Assembly (NCBI RefSeq): GCF_900079775.1
Contig: NZ_LT556050.1
Coordinates: forward strand, 409,381 to 473,380
Direction of reading: 5' to 3'
DNA: 64,000 nucleotides
From: Leyella lascolaii
GTDB taxonomy: Bacteria > Bacteroidota > Bacteroidia > Bacteroidales > Bacteroidaceae
The notes under the pieces: model-generated
Database searches by the model: none
Told to the model about the DNA's origin: nothing
What the model saw: the letters and a program-made list of their open reading frames with translations, nothing else
In this document: positions 17,289 through 26,054 of the stretch, in pieces
How the letters are laid out: every line of letters starts with the position of its first letter
Position numbering within the stretch: position 1 is the stretch's first letter
Position numbers and translations under genes: made by a program

Positions 17289-17957
17289 TTATTTTAGCAG
17301 AAAATCAAGAAAGCGTTCGTCCGAGTACGGGAACAACTGTCGGATGTGTCTCCCTATGCGCCTACGAGACTCCTCGGGAGTACGGTCAGGGAAACAGTTG
17401 TCCTTGCCGAAGAGGCTTTCCGGAGTGGTGAGCAACGACCAGCCCCATCCGTAGTTGCGTCCGTGACGGTCCTTAGGATATACAAAATCCTCAGTAACAA
17501 TGTAGCAGCCCATTTCAAGACGAGATATAAATGTGTCGAACTTACCGCGCATCTTTGACTCCGTAAAGCCGCAAACCCTGCGCAGGTCACGGGTTATCAT
17601 GCTGCCGTTCTCACGCAATGTCTGGAGAATCATGTCCTCCACGCTTCCCTCCTCCGGACTGGGAAACACGTGCCTGCGCCAGTTGCAGAAGTCGGACCAC
17701 CAGTCACGGCTTATGAAAGCCGCCTTCCTGTCGAAGAACTTGCCGTATGCGCATCCGCTCTCACGGATGATGTCGCCCTTCCATTCCCACAAGGGCCATT
17801 CCCATCCGCCCTCGGGCAGACTGACATAACGGCACTCTTCGTCGACAGCCTCTTCCGCCGACCATCCCTCGATTCCCATGCGCAACAACGGCAGGAAGCC
17901 TATTTTGTTGATGTAGTCAATCAAACCGCTGCAATTATGTATACCGTTTACTATCAT
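17289..17957 (-). CDS. AlkZ-related winged-helix protein (tentative)
   Basis: A 222-residue soluble protein. The N-terminal half contains GFLPLLRMGIEGWSAEE, then PEGGWEWPLWEWKGDI and YGKFFDRKAAFISRDWW. The middle (about residues 105-150) looks like a winged helix (ILQTLRENGSMITRDLRRVCG). This layout resembles Bacteroidales proteins annotated as AlkZ-related, distant kin of the YcaQ/AlkZ DNA glycosylases, but the QxQ catalytic motif of AlkZ is not visible. It starts 11 bases after the stop of the DUF2200 gene, so the two form an operon. A role in DNA repair is only an inference. Confidence 0.55.
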   Translation of the reverse strand: MIVNGIHNCSGLIDYINKIGFLPLLRMGIEGWSAEEAVDEECRYVSLPEGGWEWPLWEWKGDIIRESGCAYGKFFDRKAAFISRDWWSDFCNWRRHVFPSPEEGSVEDMILQTLRENGSMITRDLRRVCGFTESKMRGKFDTFISRLEMGCYIVTEDFVYPKDRHGRNYGWGWSLLTTPESLFGKDNCFPDRTPEESRRRIGRHIRQLFPYSDERFLDFLLK

Positions 17958-17968
17958 AAAAAGCTGTT

Positions 17969-18334
17969 TTATCTGTCAGTGAAAGATTTTCTCAGAATCA
18001 TGTCCATGCCTTTCCCCTTCGCAAGTTCATCTACAAGCTTGTCAAGATATCTTATCTCACGCATCAGAGGCTCCGCAATGTTCTCTACCCTGACACCGCA
18101 GACGGTGCCCTTGATAAGCATGCGGTCGGGATTCATGTGAGGCGCGTCACGGAAGAACTCACCGTATGTAATGCCCGTGGAAAGAAGCCCCGCGACCTCT
18201 TCCGGTGTATAACCGGTGAGCCATCGGATGATCTCAAGCACCTCGTTTTCACTACGCCCTTTCCTCTCCACCTTGGCAACAAGCAACGGATAGACCTTTG
18301 ACAACGGCATCTGATATACTTTCTCCGGGTTCAT
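17969..18334 (-). CDS. DUF2200 family protein
   Basis: A 121-residue protein matching DUF2200 along its whole length: VYPLLVAKVERKGRSENEV near the N-terminus, then IRWLTGYTPEE, a central GITYGEFFRDAPHMNP, and the conserved CGVRVENIAEPLMREIRYL followed by DKLVDELAKGKGM. The family is cytoplasmic and has no assigned function. It is the first gene of a two-gene operon with the AlkZ-related protein, downstream of two promoter-repeat units oriented toward it. Confidence 0.85.
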   Translation of the reverse strand: MNPEKVYQMPLSKVYPLLVAKVERKGRSENEVLEIIRWLTGYTPEEVAGLLSTGITYGEFFRDAPHMNPDRMLIKGTVCGVRVENIAEPLMREIRYLDKLVDELAKGKGMDMILRKSFTDR

Positions 18335-18378
18335 AATTCACTTACATTATGGCAAATACTGCCTGTTATTATTTGTAG

Positions 18379-18540
18379 CAGATATAATGCAAGGCGAGTG
18401 CAACGGCAAGACGAGGGAACGAAGTTTCATCAGGCTTGACACTGCCGAGCCGAAGTTTATCTTTTACAAAGATAATGCAAACGAGCGGAAAGAGAGCTTG
18501 CTCTTGCTTTCCCGAGTGCAGCTTATCTTATACAAAGATA
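18379..18540 (-). repeat. Promoter-repeat array 3: 66- and 88-base units upstream of DUF2200
   Basis: On the minus strand TATCTTTG boxes stand at 18533-18540 and 18467-18474. The unit between them (18467-18532) is exactly 66 bases and carries a GGAAAG..AAGAGC/GCTCTCTTTCC hairpin. The next unit, 18379-18466, is 88 bases, nearly the same as the 20551-20814 units, and ends in a decayed box (TATATCTG). The gene start at 18334 lies just downstream in the same direction. Confidence 0.8.
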
Positions 18541-18812
18541 TTGTTTTTGTCTTAATCAGGCAATTACATGCACATTTTTTGTAATACTACGCATAAAATA
18601 CGATACGGACTAATATGAAACATTCACTTAATACAGCACCTTCCACGCATGACGAGACATGCAGATGTGGCTTTTCATACCATCTGAACGGATGTGGCAT
18701 GACGAGCGGAAAGAAATAGTCGCAAACGGACAGAAGTACGACATGCGGGCGACAAAAATGAAATAAAACATAAAGCGCACCAACATTATGTTATTATTAC
18801 AGCGTTTTTTAT

Positions 18813-18820
18813 TAACTTTG
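18813..18820 (+). promoter_or_regulatory. -7 box for the sulfhydrylase gene, followed by a hairpin leader
   Basis: TAACTTTG matches TAnnTTTG; the -33 box is not clear. The leader (about 110 bases) contains GAGAGCAAGCTCTC (around 18884), the tip of a larger hairpin flanked by GCGAGCGCAAT and ATTGCCGGGCGC. It resembles the hairpin of the 66-base repeat units but lacks a closing -7 box. Confidence 0.5.
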
Positions 18821-18939
18821 TCCGCTGGATTTGGATACAGCAATAACAGAGTTATAACAAAAAACAGTGCCAGCGAGCGCAATGAGAGCAAGCTCTCAAA
18901 TTGCCGGGCGCAGCCTGTCTTATTAAAAAAGAAAGCATT

Positions 18940-20223
18940 ATGAAGAAAAATCTGAAACCTGGCACACTCTGCGTACAGGCAGGGTGGCAACCGAAGAACG
19001 GAGAATCGCGCGTGGTGCCGATAGTGCAGAGCACCACATTCAAATATGACGACAGCGACGAAATGGCAATGCTGTTCGACCTGAAGAAGGAAGGCTACTT
19101 CTACACAAGACTTCTCAACCCTACATGCGACGCCGTGGCAAAGAAGATTGCGGCTCTTGAAGGCGGCATAGGAGCTATGCTCACATCGAGCGGACAGGCT
19201 GCAAACTTCTACGCAGTGTTCAATATATGCAGCGCAGGCGACCACTTCGTGACTTCCAACGAGATATACGGAGGAACATACAACCTGTTCGGAGTGACGC
19301 TGAAGAAGCTCGGAATAGAATGCACGTTCGTAGACCAGGAGGCAAGCGAAGAGGAGATTCAGGCAGCATTCCGTCCGAACACCAAGCTGCTGTTCGGCGA
19401 GACAATATCCAACCCGGGCTGTAAGGTGCTCGACATAGAGAAGTTCGCGCGCATAGCACACAGGAACGGCGTGCCCCTGATTGTGGACAACACCTTCGCG
19501 ACACCGATAAACTGCCGTCCGTTCGAATGGGGATGCGACATCGTGACGCACTCTACGACGAAATACATGGACGGACATGCCACCCAGGTAGGGGGATGCG
19601 TGGTGGACAGCGGCAACTTCGACTGGGACTCGCATGCCGACAAATACCCCGGACTGTGCACTCCTGACGAGTCTTACCACGGGCTCACCTACACCAAGAC
19701 TTTCGGCAAGATGGCATACATGACGAAGCTCGTGGCGCAGCTGATGCGTGACCTCGGCTCGGCACCTGCGCCGCAGAACTCATTCCTTCTGAACCTCGGA
19801 CTGGAGACACTACACCTCCGTATGCCGCAGCACTGCCGCAACGCACAGCGCGTGGCGGAGTTTCTGAGCAGCGACGACCGTGTGGCATGGGTGCACTACA
19901 GCGGACTGGAAAGCGACGAGTATCATGAGCTTGCAAAGAAATATCTGCCAAACGGCTCATGCGGAGTGCTTGCCTTCGGACTTAAGGGCGACCGCGACAC
20001 GGCAGTGAAGTTCATGGACTCGCTGCAGTTAGTGAGCATAGTGACACACGTTGCCGACGCCCGCACATGCATCCTGCATCCTGCCAGCCACACACACCGG
20101 CAGTTGTCGGAGGAGCAGCTGAGGGAAGCCGGCATAGCGCCCGACCTTATGAGACTGTCGGTGGGCATTGAAGACGCGGACGACATCATAGATGACATCC
20201 GTCAGGCTCTTGACAAACTCTGA
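18940..20223 (+). CDS. metY: O-acetylhomoserine sulfhydrylase / aminocarboxypropyltransferase
   Basis: From ATG 18940 the protein is 427 residues, the usual length for MetY-type Cys/Met-metabolism PLP enzymes; the longer frame from 18901 would start in the leader hairpin. Hallmarks are YTRLLNPTCDAVAKKIAALEGG (55-76), SSGQAA (83-88), the aspartate in VDNTFATP (182-189) that pairs with the PLP nitrogen, and the Schiff-base lysine K208 in THSTTKYMDGH. The enzyme makes homocysteine or methionine precursors from O-acetylhomoserine and sulfide in the cytoplasm. It appears monocistronic with a strong terminator after it. A cystathionine gamma-synthase role is less likely given the length. Confidence 0.88.
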   Translation: MKKNLKPGTLCVQAGWQPKNGESRVVPIVQSTTFKYDDSDEMAMLFDLKKEGYFYTRLLNPTCDAVAKKIAALEGGIGAMLTSSGQAANFYAVFNICSAGDHFVTSNEIYGGTYNLFGVTLKKLGIECTFVDQEASEEEIQAAFRPNTKLLFGETISNPGCKVLDIEKFARIAHRNGVPLIVDNTFATPINCRPFEWGCDIVTHSTTKYMDGHATQVGGCVVDSGNFDWDSHADKYPGLCTPDESYHGLTYTKTFGKMAYMTKLVAQLMRDLGSAPAPQNSFLLNLGLETLHLRMPQHCRNAQRVAEFLSSDDRVAWVHYSGLESDEYHELAKKYLPNGSCGVLAFGLKGDRDTAVKFMDSLQLVSIVTHVADARTCILHPASHTHRQLSEEQLREAGIAPDLMRLSVGIEDADDIIDDIRQALDKL

Positions 20224-20290
20224 ATGTAAAACGCCGGAACTGCGACCGGCAAACGTGATGCCGGAACAACACTACGGCAATACCAACCAT

Positions 20291-20332
20291 AAGCGGCCAT
20301 CAGAACAAACGCTCTGACGGTCGCTTTTATTT
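20291..20332 (+). terminator. Rho-independent terminator after the sulfhydrylase
   Basis: AAGCGGCCATCAGA (20291-20304) pairs with TCTGACGGTCGCTT (20313-20326), with two internal mismatches, followed by TTATTTTAT. Confidence 0.8.
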
Positions 20333-20385
20333 TATATATAAGTATATCTCTTACGTGATAAAATCAGATAAAAAACGACAAATGA

Positions 20386-20417
20386 TTTGATTATTGTAAT
20401 TTATTTCGGTACATTTG
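20386..20417 (+). promoter_or_regulatory. Consensus promoter preceding the tandem repeat array
   Basis: TTTG (20386-20389), 20 bases, TACATTTG (20410-20417): a perfect Bacteroidota promoter. The tandem repeat units begin on the next base, at the expected transcription start, so this looks like the original promoter of the downstream gene. Confidence 0.75.
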
Positions 20418-20814
20418 TAGAAGATAAGCGGCACTCGGACAAATAAGAGCAAGCTCTTTTGCCGCTCGCTTGCATTATCTTTGTAGAAGATAAGCGGCAC
20501 TTAGGAATCGGAAAGCAGGCTTTCATTCCACTCGATTTGCATTATCTTTGTAGAAGATAAGCGGCGGCTCGGCAGTGTCAAGCCTGATGAAACTTCGTTT
20601 CCTCGTCTTGCCGTTGCACTCGCCTTGCATTATCTTTGTAGAAGATAAGCGGCGGCTCGGCAGTGTCAAGCCTGATGAAACTTCGTTTCCTCGTCTTGCC
20701 GTTGCACTCGCCTTGCATTATCTTTGTAGAAGATAAGCGGCGGCTCGGCAGTGTCAAGCCTGATGAAACTTCGTTTCCTCGTCTTGCCGTTGCACTCGCC
20801 TTGCATTATCTTTG
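20418..20814 (+). repeat. Promoter-repeat array 5: five tandem units (66, 67, 88, 88, 88 bases)
   Basis: Units: 20418-20483, 20484-20550, 20551-20638, 20639-20726, 20727-20814. The three 88-base units are identical. Each unit starts TAGAAGATAAGCGGC and ends GCATTATCTTTG, so every unit rebuilds a -7 box; in the 88-base units a CTTG stands exactly 20 bases before it as a near -33 box. Inside each unit is a hairpin that differs by class: GGCAAA/TTTGCC-type in unit 1, GGAAAGC/GCTTTCATTCC-type in unit 2, GAAAC-TTC-GTTTC in units 3-5. The gene start is 43 bases after the last box. Confidence 0.9.
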
Positions 20815-20857
20815 CCATCAATTAATCCTAACAGCATAAACTACAGAAACAATCGTT

Positions 20858-23800
20858 ATGAAAAGAAATGTACTTCTTCTTGCATTCATTGTGGCGGCAA
20901 TGGCTGCATTCTCACAAAATCCGCCGTATCAGGGCGTGGCACCCGAGGACATAACAGACGGTGACTACTATCTCTACAACGTAGAGACAGGACTGTGGCT
21001 GGGCGACAACCACACCAACGAAGAGAGATATACATCGCGCGCAGAGCTTGGAACACGCGGTATGGATTTCGCACTTACAAGCATGGAGGGAGGCTACAGG
21101 CTGAATCCGAAACTCGGACACAATCATTCACTTAACGCAGGCAACCTGTATATGGACACTGATGAGGCAGTGACGGTATGGACGATCACTCCGGCAGAAG
21201 ACGTGGAAAACGGAGTCAAGATAGCATCGGGGGCATACAGGCTTGGCGCAGACGAGTCGGGACGGATAGTGAACAACGCTGACAGCAGGGACACTTGGCT
21301 TATAGTGACAAGGGCGGAGAGGATGCTCGCCGACACGAAAGACGCGTCGGCGGACAAGCCTGCGGACCTGTCGTGGGCAATATACGGAGGCACGTTCCCC
21401 ATAGCCGACGAGCGCAGGAAATACTGGCAAGGAGCATGGGGAAGCAACAACGTGACCGGCGACGAGCTGTATCACTGCAACCGTGTGTGGGAAATGTGGG
21501 GTATAAAGGAGACAGAGGTGTTCCAGGAACTGTCAGGTCTGCCTGACGGACGGTATGCTGTAAGTGCCCAGGCTTTCTATTCTCCATCGCCCAACAACGA
21601 GGTGTCAGCAGACCATCTCGCCGCGTTCACCGACGGGACAGATCAGACCGCGGGTTATGTCTTTGCCGGTGACGTCCGTGTACCGATGACAAACATATAC
21701 ACGCTTGTGAGCAACGAGCGCCGCGACAGATTCAACACGAAGGACTTAGGCGGCGGACAATACATGCCCGACGGCATACAACAGTATGCCAACCACATGT
21801 TTGAAGGAAAAGGACAGACGCAGGAAGCCATAGTGAATGTGGACAGAGGCAGACTGCGCTTAGGCGTGACCGTGGACGACGGGACAGGCAAATCGTGGAT
21901 AATATTCGACAACTTCAGACTGACATATCTCGGTAAGGACGACACACAGACCGAAGAGCCGGAGAAGATCGCCGGCATATCTGACGTGAGATACCGCGAA
22001 GGCGACAGAGCGCATCTGTGCATAACGTTCGACGGAAGTGAGGACCTGGCATTCGAACACGGTACTGCCGGACTCGTCACCATAACCGACACTGAAGGCA
22101 GGAAAGTGGCATACGGCACCAGTGCAACCAACTGTTTTGACGACGAATGGCATCACACAAGCGTAAGGCTCACCCTGTCGAAGGCTCTGCCCAAAGGAGA
22201 ATACACTCTTAACATTCCCAAAAACTCACTGCTGCTGAAAGAACTCGGCTACGACGTATACCGTCTGCCGCTAAGCATAACATTCAATAACAACGAGACA
22301 GAAGAGGGAGACGGTGACAACAGCGAGCCTGAGACAGAGACGGAAAAGCAGCAGACTTATGCCGACGGAATAAGAATAGCATGGCAGTACAACCGTCAGC
22401 GATACATAGGAGGCGGAAGCTACGGGCGCGCCATAAGGCTGGACAACGGCAAATATGTCATGGTTTACAGCACAGGAGGAAGCAACATAGGAGGCAACAA
22501 CTACATACGCTGGCAGGAACAGCCGTACGGAGACTGGAGCGAGGCTACCGTAACAAGGGCTCAGGACGAATATCACACCAACAAAAACGCGGAGATAATA
22601 GAGCTGAAAGACGGACGGCTGATGTATGCATGGCTGCATCGCACAAACTACGAAAACTCACAGGGACCAAGCAAGATAATGGCGGCATACTCCTCCGACG
22701 GCGGAAAGACATGGCAGAACGAGCAGGTGATATACACCGCAACCGACACCTACGGACTAGGAGTATGGGAACCGGCAATGATACAACTGCCGACAGGCGA
22801 GCTCCAGATATACTTCGCCAACGAGGCAAGCGCGGGAGGAGGCACGCAGAACATATCGATGAGACGCTCCTACAACGGCGGACGCAGCTGGCAGCCGGGC
22901 ACGGAGATAGTGTCTTACAGAAGCGGATCACGCGACGGAATGCCGGTGCCGGTGTATCTGAAAGACCGCAAGGGCATAGCCGTGGCTATAGAAGACCCCG
23001 GATTCATGGGAACATTCAAGCCGATGGTGGTACACACCGACGCCGCCGACAACTGGACAAGCGGCACCGTGGACGGCAACAGCGCACACCGATGGTCCAT
23101 ATTCGCCTCAAGCAAAGACTACCTGCCTTCAGAGGTTTACTGCGGTCAGCCTTATCTGATACAGCTGTCCACGGGAGAGACGGTATATTCCGCCGCATCA
23201 GGTGAGGACCGTAATCCGGACACGTCGGACACACACGGGCGCATGGCTGTGTATGTGGGCGACAGCGACGCCAGAAACTTCATTGCCCGGTCGTTCCCGT
23301 TCCCGTTTGTAGAGAACACTGGGGCACGCGCCATATGGAACAGTATAATGCAGTATAACGACTCCACTCTGATGGCTGTATGCACTGTGGAAGGCAACGT
23401 GGAGCAAAGCGGCATATGGACAAACGAGGGAAAAATAATAAGACCGATAGCCAGCATGCAGACCGGAACGGAACGCAAATGGGACAGTCTGCCGCACGAA
23501 CTGTTCATCGGAGCGGAGTCGCAGGCAGAGGCGCGCATACGCTCGCTGTGGGACAACGACAGCATATACTTCCGCTTCGAAGTGAAAGACAGACTGCTGA
23601 ACCTATCCGACAACATGCACGAGACGGACGGTGTGGAGGTGTTCATATCAACAGTGAAACCGACATCAGCACGTAAATACAGCCAGTACAGGCTGCGCGT
23701 GGACGCCAGGGGGCGCGTGGAGAAGCAATACGGCAGCGGCGCGAGATGGATTGCGGACGATGCGGTGAACACCTGCGGGCACGTGGAGACAGGCGCAGAC

Positions 23801-24139
23801 GGATACACCATAGTGGTAGCAGTGCCATGGCAGGAGATTGGAGGCAAGCCCGCCGGAGAGGAGCTGTACTGCTGCTATCAGCTGCACAACACCGACAAGA
23901 CAGGCGGAAAGACCGCCACCGTGGACGAGACTCTATCAGGCAGTGACATCGACGACGCCACGACATGGATGCGCATGCCGCTGGAGACATCGCCGGACAC
24001 AGGCACCGGCATAGAAAGCGTGACCGTACGGGAGAAAGAAAACGGCGACTTACGGACATACAACATAATGGGACAGGAAGTGGACGAGCACGCAAAGGGC
24101 ATCATAATAAGCAAAGGAAAGAAGATGCTGAGAAAGTGA
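20858..24139 (+). CDS. Secreted sialidase/GH93-like six-bladed propeller enzyme with C-terminal CBM9-like domain
   Basis: A 1093-residue protein with a signal peptide (residues 1-20, ending AAFSQ). Residues about 25-370 form an N-terminal region seen in Bacteroidales secreted proteins. Residues about 375-480 form an Ig-like domain (SITFNNNE end), then an acidic linker. Residues about 505-850 form a BNR/sialidase-type propeller: GGSYGRAIRLDNGKYVMVYS, the Asp-box SSDGGKTW, a second SYNGGRSW box, and EDPGFMGTFKP. This is closest to GH93 exo-arabinanase-like or sialidase-like proteins. Residues about 880-1060 resemble a family 9 carbohydrate-binding module (SLWDNDSIYFRFEVKD). The C-terminus YNIMGQEVDEHAKGIIISKG, then KKMLRK, is a sorting tail. 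It sits alone, driven by the tandem promoter repeats. Arabinan as substrate is a guess. Confidence 0.75.
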   Translation: MKRNVLLLAFIVAAMAAFSQNPPYQGVAPEDITDGDYYLYNVETGLWLGDNHTNEERYTSRAELGTRGMDFALTSMEGGYRLNPKLGHNHSLNAGNLYMDTDEAVTVWTITPAEDVENGVKIASGAYRLGADESGRIVNNADSRDTWLIVTRAERMLADTKDASADKPADLSWAIYGGTFPIADERRKYWQGAWGSNNVTGDELYHCNRVWEMWGIKETEVFQELSGLPDGRYAVSAQAFYSPSPNNEVSADHLAAFTDGTDQTAGYVFAGDVRVPMTNIYTLVSNERRDRFNTKDLGGGQYMPDGIQQYANHMFEGKGQTQEAIVNVDRGRLRLGVTVDDGTGKSWIIFDNFRLTYLGKDDTQTEEPEKIAGISDVRYREGDRAHLCITFDGSEDLAFEHGTAGLVTITDTEGRKVAYGTSATNCFDDEWHHTSVRLTLSKALPKGEYTLNIPKNSLLLKELGYDVYRLPLSITFNNNETEEGDGDNSEPETETEKQQTYADGIRIAWQYNRQRYIGGGSYGRAIRLDNGKYVMVYSTGGSNIGGNNYIRWQEQPYGDWSEATVTRAQDEYHTNKNAEIIELKDGRLMYAWLHRTNYENSQGPSKIMAAYSSDGGKTWQNEQVIYTATDTYGLGVWEPAMIQLPTGELQIYFANEASAGGGTQNISMRRSYNGGRSWQPGTEIVSYRSGSRDGMPVPVYLKDRKGIAVAIEDPGFMGTFKPMVVHTDAADNWTSGTVDGNSAHRWSIFASSKDYLPSEVYCGQPYLIQLSTGETVYSAASGEDRNPDTSDTHGRMAVYVGDSDARNFIARSFPFPFVENTGARAIWNSIMQYNDSTLMAVCTVEGNVEQSGIWTNEGKIIRPIASMQTGTERKWDSLPHELFIGAESQAEARIRSLWDNDSIYFRFEVKDRLLNLSDNMHETDGVEVFISTVKPTSARKYSQYRLRVDARGRVEKQYGSGARWIADDAVNTCGHVETGADGYTIVVAVPWQEIGGKPAGEELYCCYQLHNTDKTGGKTATVDETLSGSDIDDATTWMRMPLETSPDTGTGIESVTVREKENGDLRTYNIMGQEVDEHAKGIIISKGKKMLRK

Positions 24140-24216
24140 CGGGCTCAGGACACAACAATACTGCCGTGCGCGAATAATAAAAAGCGACATGAACAATCAG
24201 CATACTATGCAAAGCA

Positions 24217-24255
24217 AGAGCCGCTCAGGGACATTCCGGAGCGGCTCTTTTATAT
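24217..24255 (+). terminator. Rho-independent terminator after the propeller enzyme
   Basis: Perfect 10-bp stem AGAGCCGCTC (24217-24226) with GAGCGGCTCT (24239-24248), then TTTATAT. Confidence 0.85.
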
Positions 24256-24282
24256 ATTCACTAAAACGATTTGCAGACTCAT

Positions 24283-24484
24283 ATAGACCCGAACAGGTAA
24301 TTAGGACGCCGATTGTACATTTAAGGTCAGTTGTCAGCTCTTCATCCTTCTTACGCACTGCCGCCGTCATCCTGTATTCGTCTTTTTCCCGGTGCTGTCC
24401 ACCGCATCTTCGATAAAGCAGAATGCAATCCGGCTGACAGCAGTACGAATAAGAAAGGAAGTATGATGACAGATTAGGGATAAA
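24283..24484 (+). repeat. MITE-like element, copy ii
   Basis: About 202 bp in the same orientation as copy i: degenerate terminal repeats (24283-24306 and 24462-24484), left arm TTCATCCTTCTTACGCACTG and right arm ending AAGAAAGGAAG. The central hairpin is changed to CGGTG-CTGTC-CACCG, a compensatory replacement of the one in copy i. Confidence 0.7.
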
Positions 24485-24514
24485 GCGCGACGTCACCGCG
24501 ACATGCGGCAACTG

Positions 24515-25528
24515 TCATTTGTTCGGCAGGAATATCGTGAACGGCTGGTTGCGGTCTTTCACCACAAGAGAACCGTCAACGACATCAAGCTCAGCTACCT
24601 GAATGGACGAGCGGCGCATCTCGTAGGGTATGTTGCCGTTATTGTCGTGATGGTCGGCAGTATGGAAACGGCGTCCGGGATGTGTGAAATAGAATATGTA
24701 AGCCTTGTCGCCAGTCACCACCACGTCACCATGCGACCCGCTCGGACCATCGTCTGCCCTCCTGCTCGGACCGTCGAGAATGAGTCCGGACTGCTTGGTC
24801 CAGTGCTCAAGGTCGGAAGACCTGTACACTCCCATGCCCTGCCACTCGTCTGTGACAAACCAATAGGAATCCTTGAAGCGGAAAGCCTTGGCTCCCTCGT
24901 GGGGCTTGTCGCTCACGGCAGGCTTGGTGTCGCCCTTCCAGTTGAAAAGGTCCTTGCTGTCGGCATAGAGCGACTTGCTGTCCCATTTATACCACATGCG
25001 CCACTCTCCGTCAGCCTTCTGTATAAGCGTGGCGTCTATCACATTGTCCACAGGCAGCTTCACCGGTCCCTCACACTTCCAGTCCCACAGGTTCTTGCTG
25101 GTGTAGTGCATCATCGTGGCAGTCCCGCTCCAGTGGATGGACACACCGCGTATGTATGACACAAACATGTGATAGACACCGTTGTGGAGCACTACGTCAG
25201 GAGCCCAGAAGGTGTTGTGACCGCGCTCAAAGTCGAGATCGAGCGTTCCACGATATCGCCACGTGCGTCCGTTGTCCTCCGAATAAGCTATGCCTATGGC
25301 GTTGCCGTAGCAGTAAGCCACGTCACCCGTCTCCGCGTTTGCGCGCCTCTGCGTGTAGAGCATCCACCATGCTTTCTCAAAAGGATTGTAGACAAGGCAC
25401 GGATCAGCCGCACCATCGGTGATGGGGTCACGATAAAGAGGAGCCGGAACATCCTGTGCCACGGCATCGTGCAGACCGCCGCACAACGCAGTCAGCGCAA
25501 ATGCGGCAATACGTAAGATTCTTTTCAT
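24515..25528 (-). CDS. Secreted GH43-like glycoside hydrolase (five-bladed propeller)
   Basis: I start at ATG 25528 because MKRILRIAAFALTALCG forms a signal peptide; the extra 22 residues in the longer frame do not. The 337-residue product has GH43/GH117-type blades: PITDGAADPCLVYNPFEKAWWMLY with a candidate catalytic aspartate near the mature N-terminus, NTFWAPDVVLHNGVYHMFVS in the middle (the APDV pattern of GH43), and VIDATLIQKADGEWRMWY. It probably hydrolyses arabinose-, xylose- or galactose-containing glycans in the periplasm or on the surface. It is convergent with the propeller enzyme at 20858, so both may serve the same glycan, but this is not certain. Confidence 0.75.
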   Translation of the reverse strand: MKRILRIAAFALTALCGGLHDAVAQDVPAPLYRDPITDGAADPCLVYNPFEKAWWMLYTQRRANAETGDVAYCYGNAIGIAYSEDNGRTWRYRGTLDLDFERGHNTFWAPDVVLHNGVYHMFVSYIRGVSIHWSGTATMMHYTSKNLWDWKCEGPVKLPVDNVIDATLIQKADGEWRMWYKWDSKSLYADSKDLFNWKGDTKPAVSDKPHEGAKAFRFKDSYWFVTDEWQGMGVYRSSDLEHWTKQSGLILDGPSRRADDGPSGSHGDVVVTGDKAYIFYFTHPGRRFHTADHHDNNGNIPYEMRRSSIQVAELDVVDGSLVVKDRNQPFTIFLPNK

Positions 25529-25606
25529 TTGTGATAAATTTGATACTTGTGGTTGTAAAAATACGAATTTTCCACAAAAAAACGATGTTTTCATTTCAAA
25601 ATAATG

Positions 25607-25846
25607 ATGGCGTCAGCCCAGTAGAGACGCAAAATCTTGCGTCTCCCGAGCAAATAACGCAGCATCGACAGGCATGTATTCATCGCACTTTATTGCGCAT
25701 CCTCCCCAGTAGAGACGCAAAATCTTGCGTCTCACGAGCAAAAAAAGCGGCAACGACAGCAACATATTCACCACACTATTTTGCGAATCCTTGCTTGTGA
25801 GACGCAAAATTTTGCGTCTCTACTTTGGGTTGCACAGGCGTAAATG
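25607..25846 (-). repeat. Two-palindrome element D with three palindromes
   Basis: Palindromes of the GAGACGCAA family at 25624-25645, 25712-25733 and 25799-25820. The left flank ATGGCGTCAGCCCAGTA and right flank CTACTTTGGGTTGC match element C, so it has the same orientation. The third palindrome suggests nested insertion or recombination of two copies. Confidence 0.8.
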
Positions 25847-26054
25847 CGACTGTTTTCCGCTGACGGACTACAGACGTCCGGACACATAATAAGGATAAAT
25901 GATACGACTAAAAGAACAACCTGAAGTCGCTGAGAAATGTTTTCTGACGACCGTAATCCATCTATCAGCTCTACAGCATCGTATTTTGAACCATACACAT
26001 AGCACATTGAGCATCAGCCTATTACAGCACACGACAGCAAAACATTACTCCGAG
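25847..26054. other. Intergenic stretch with no recognisable feature
   Basis: No frame shows protein-like composition, and I see no promoter or hairpin of note. It separates element D from the 22-base array. Confidence 0.4.

Noticed and set aside
18821..18939. SAM-type riboswitch upstream of metY
   Set aside because: The leader is a single hairpin related to the repeat family; no multi-helix junction typical of SAM riboswitches is visible.
18628..19680. 350-codon minus-strand frame across the metY region
   Set aside because: It overlaps metY, which has intact PLP motifs. The frame is a codon-bias shadow with Val/Arg/Cys-rich, family-less composition.
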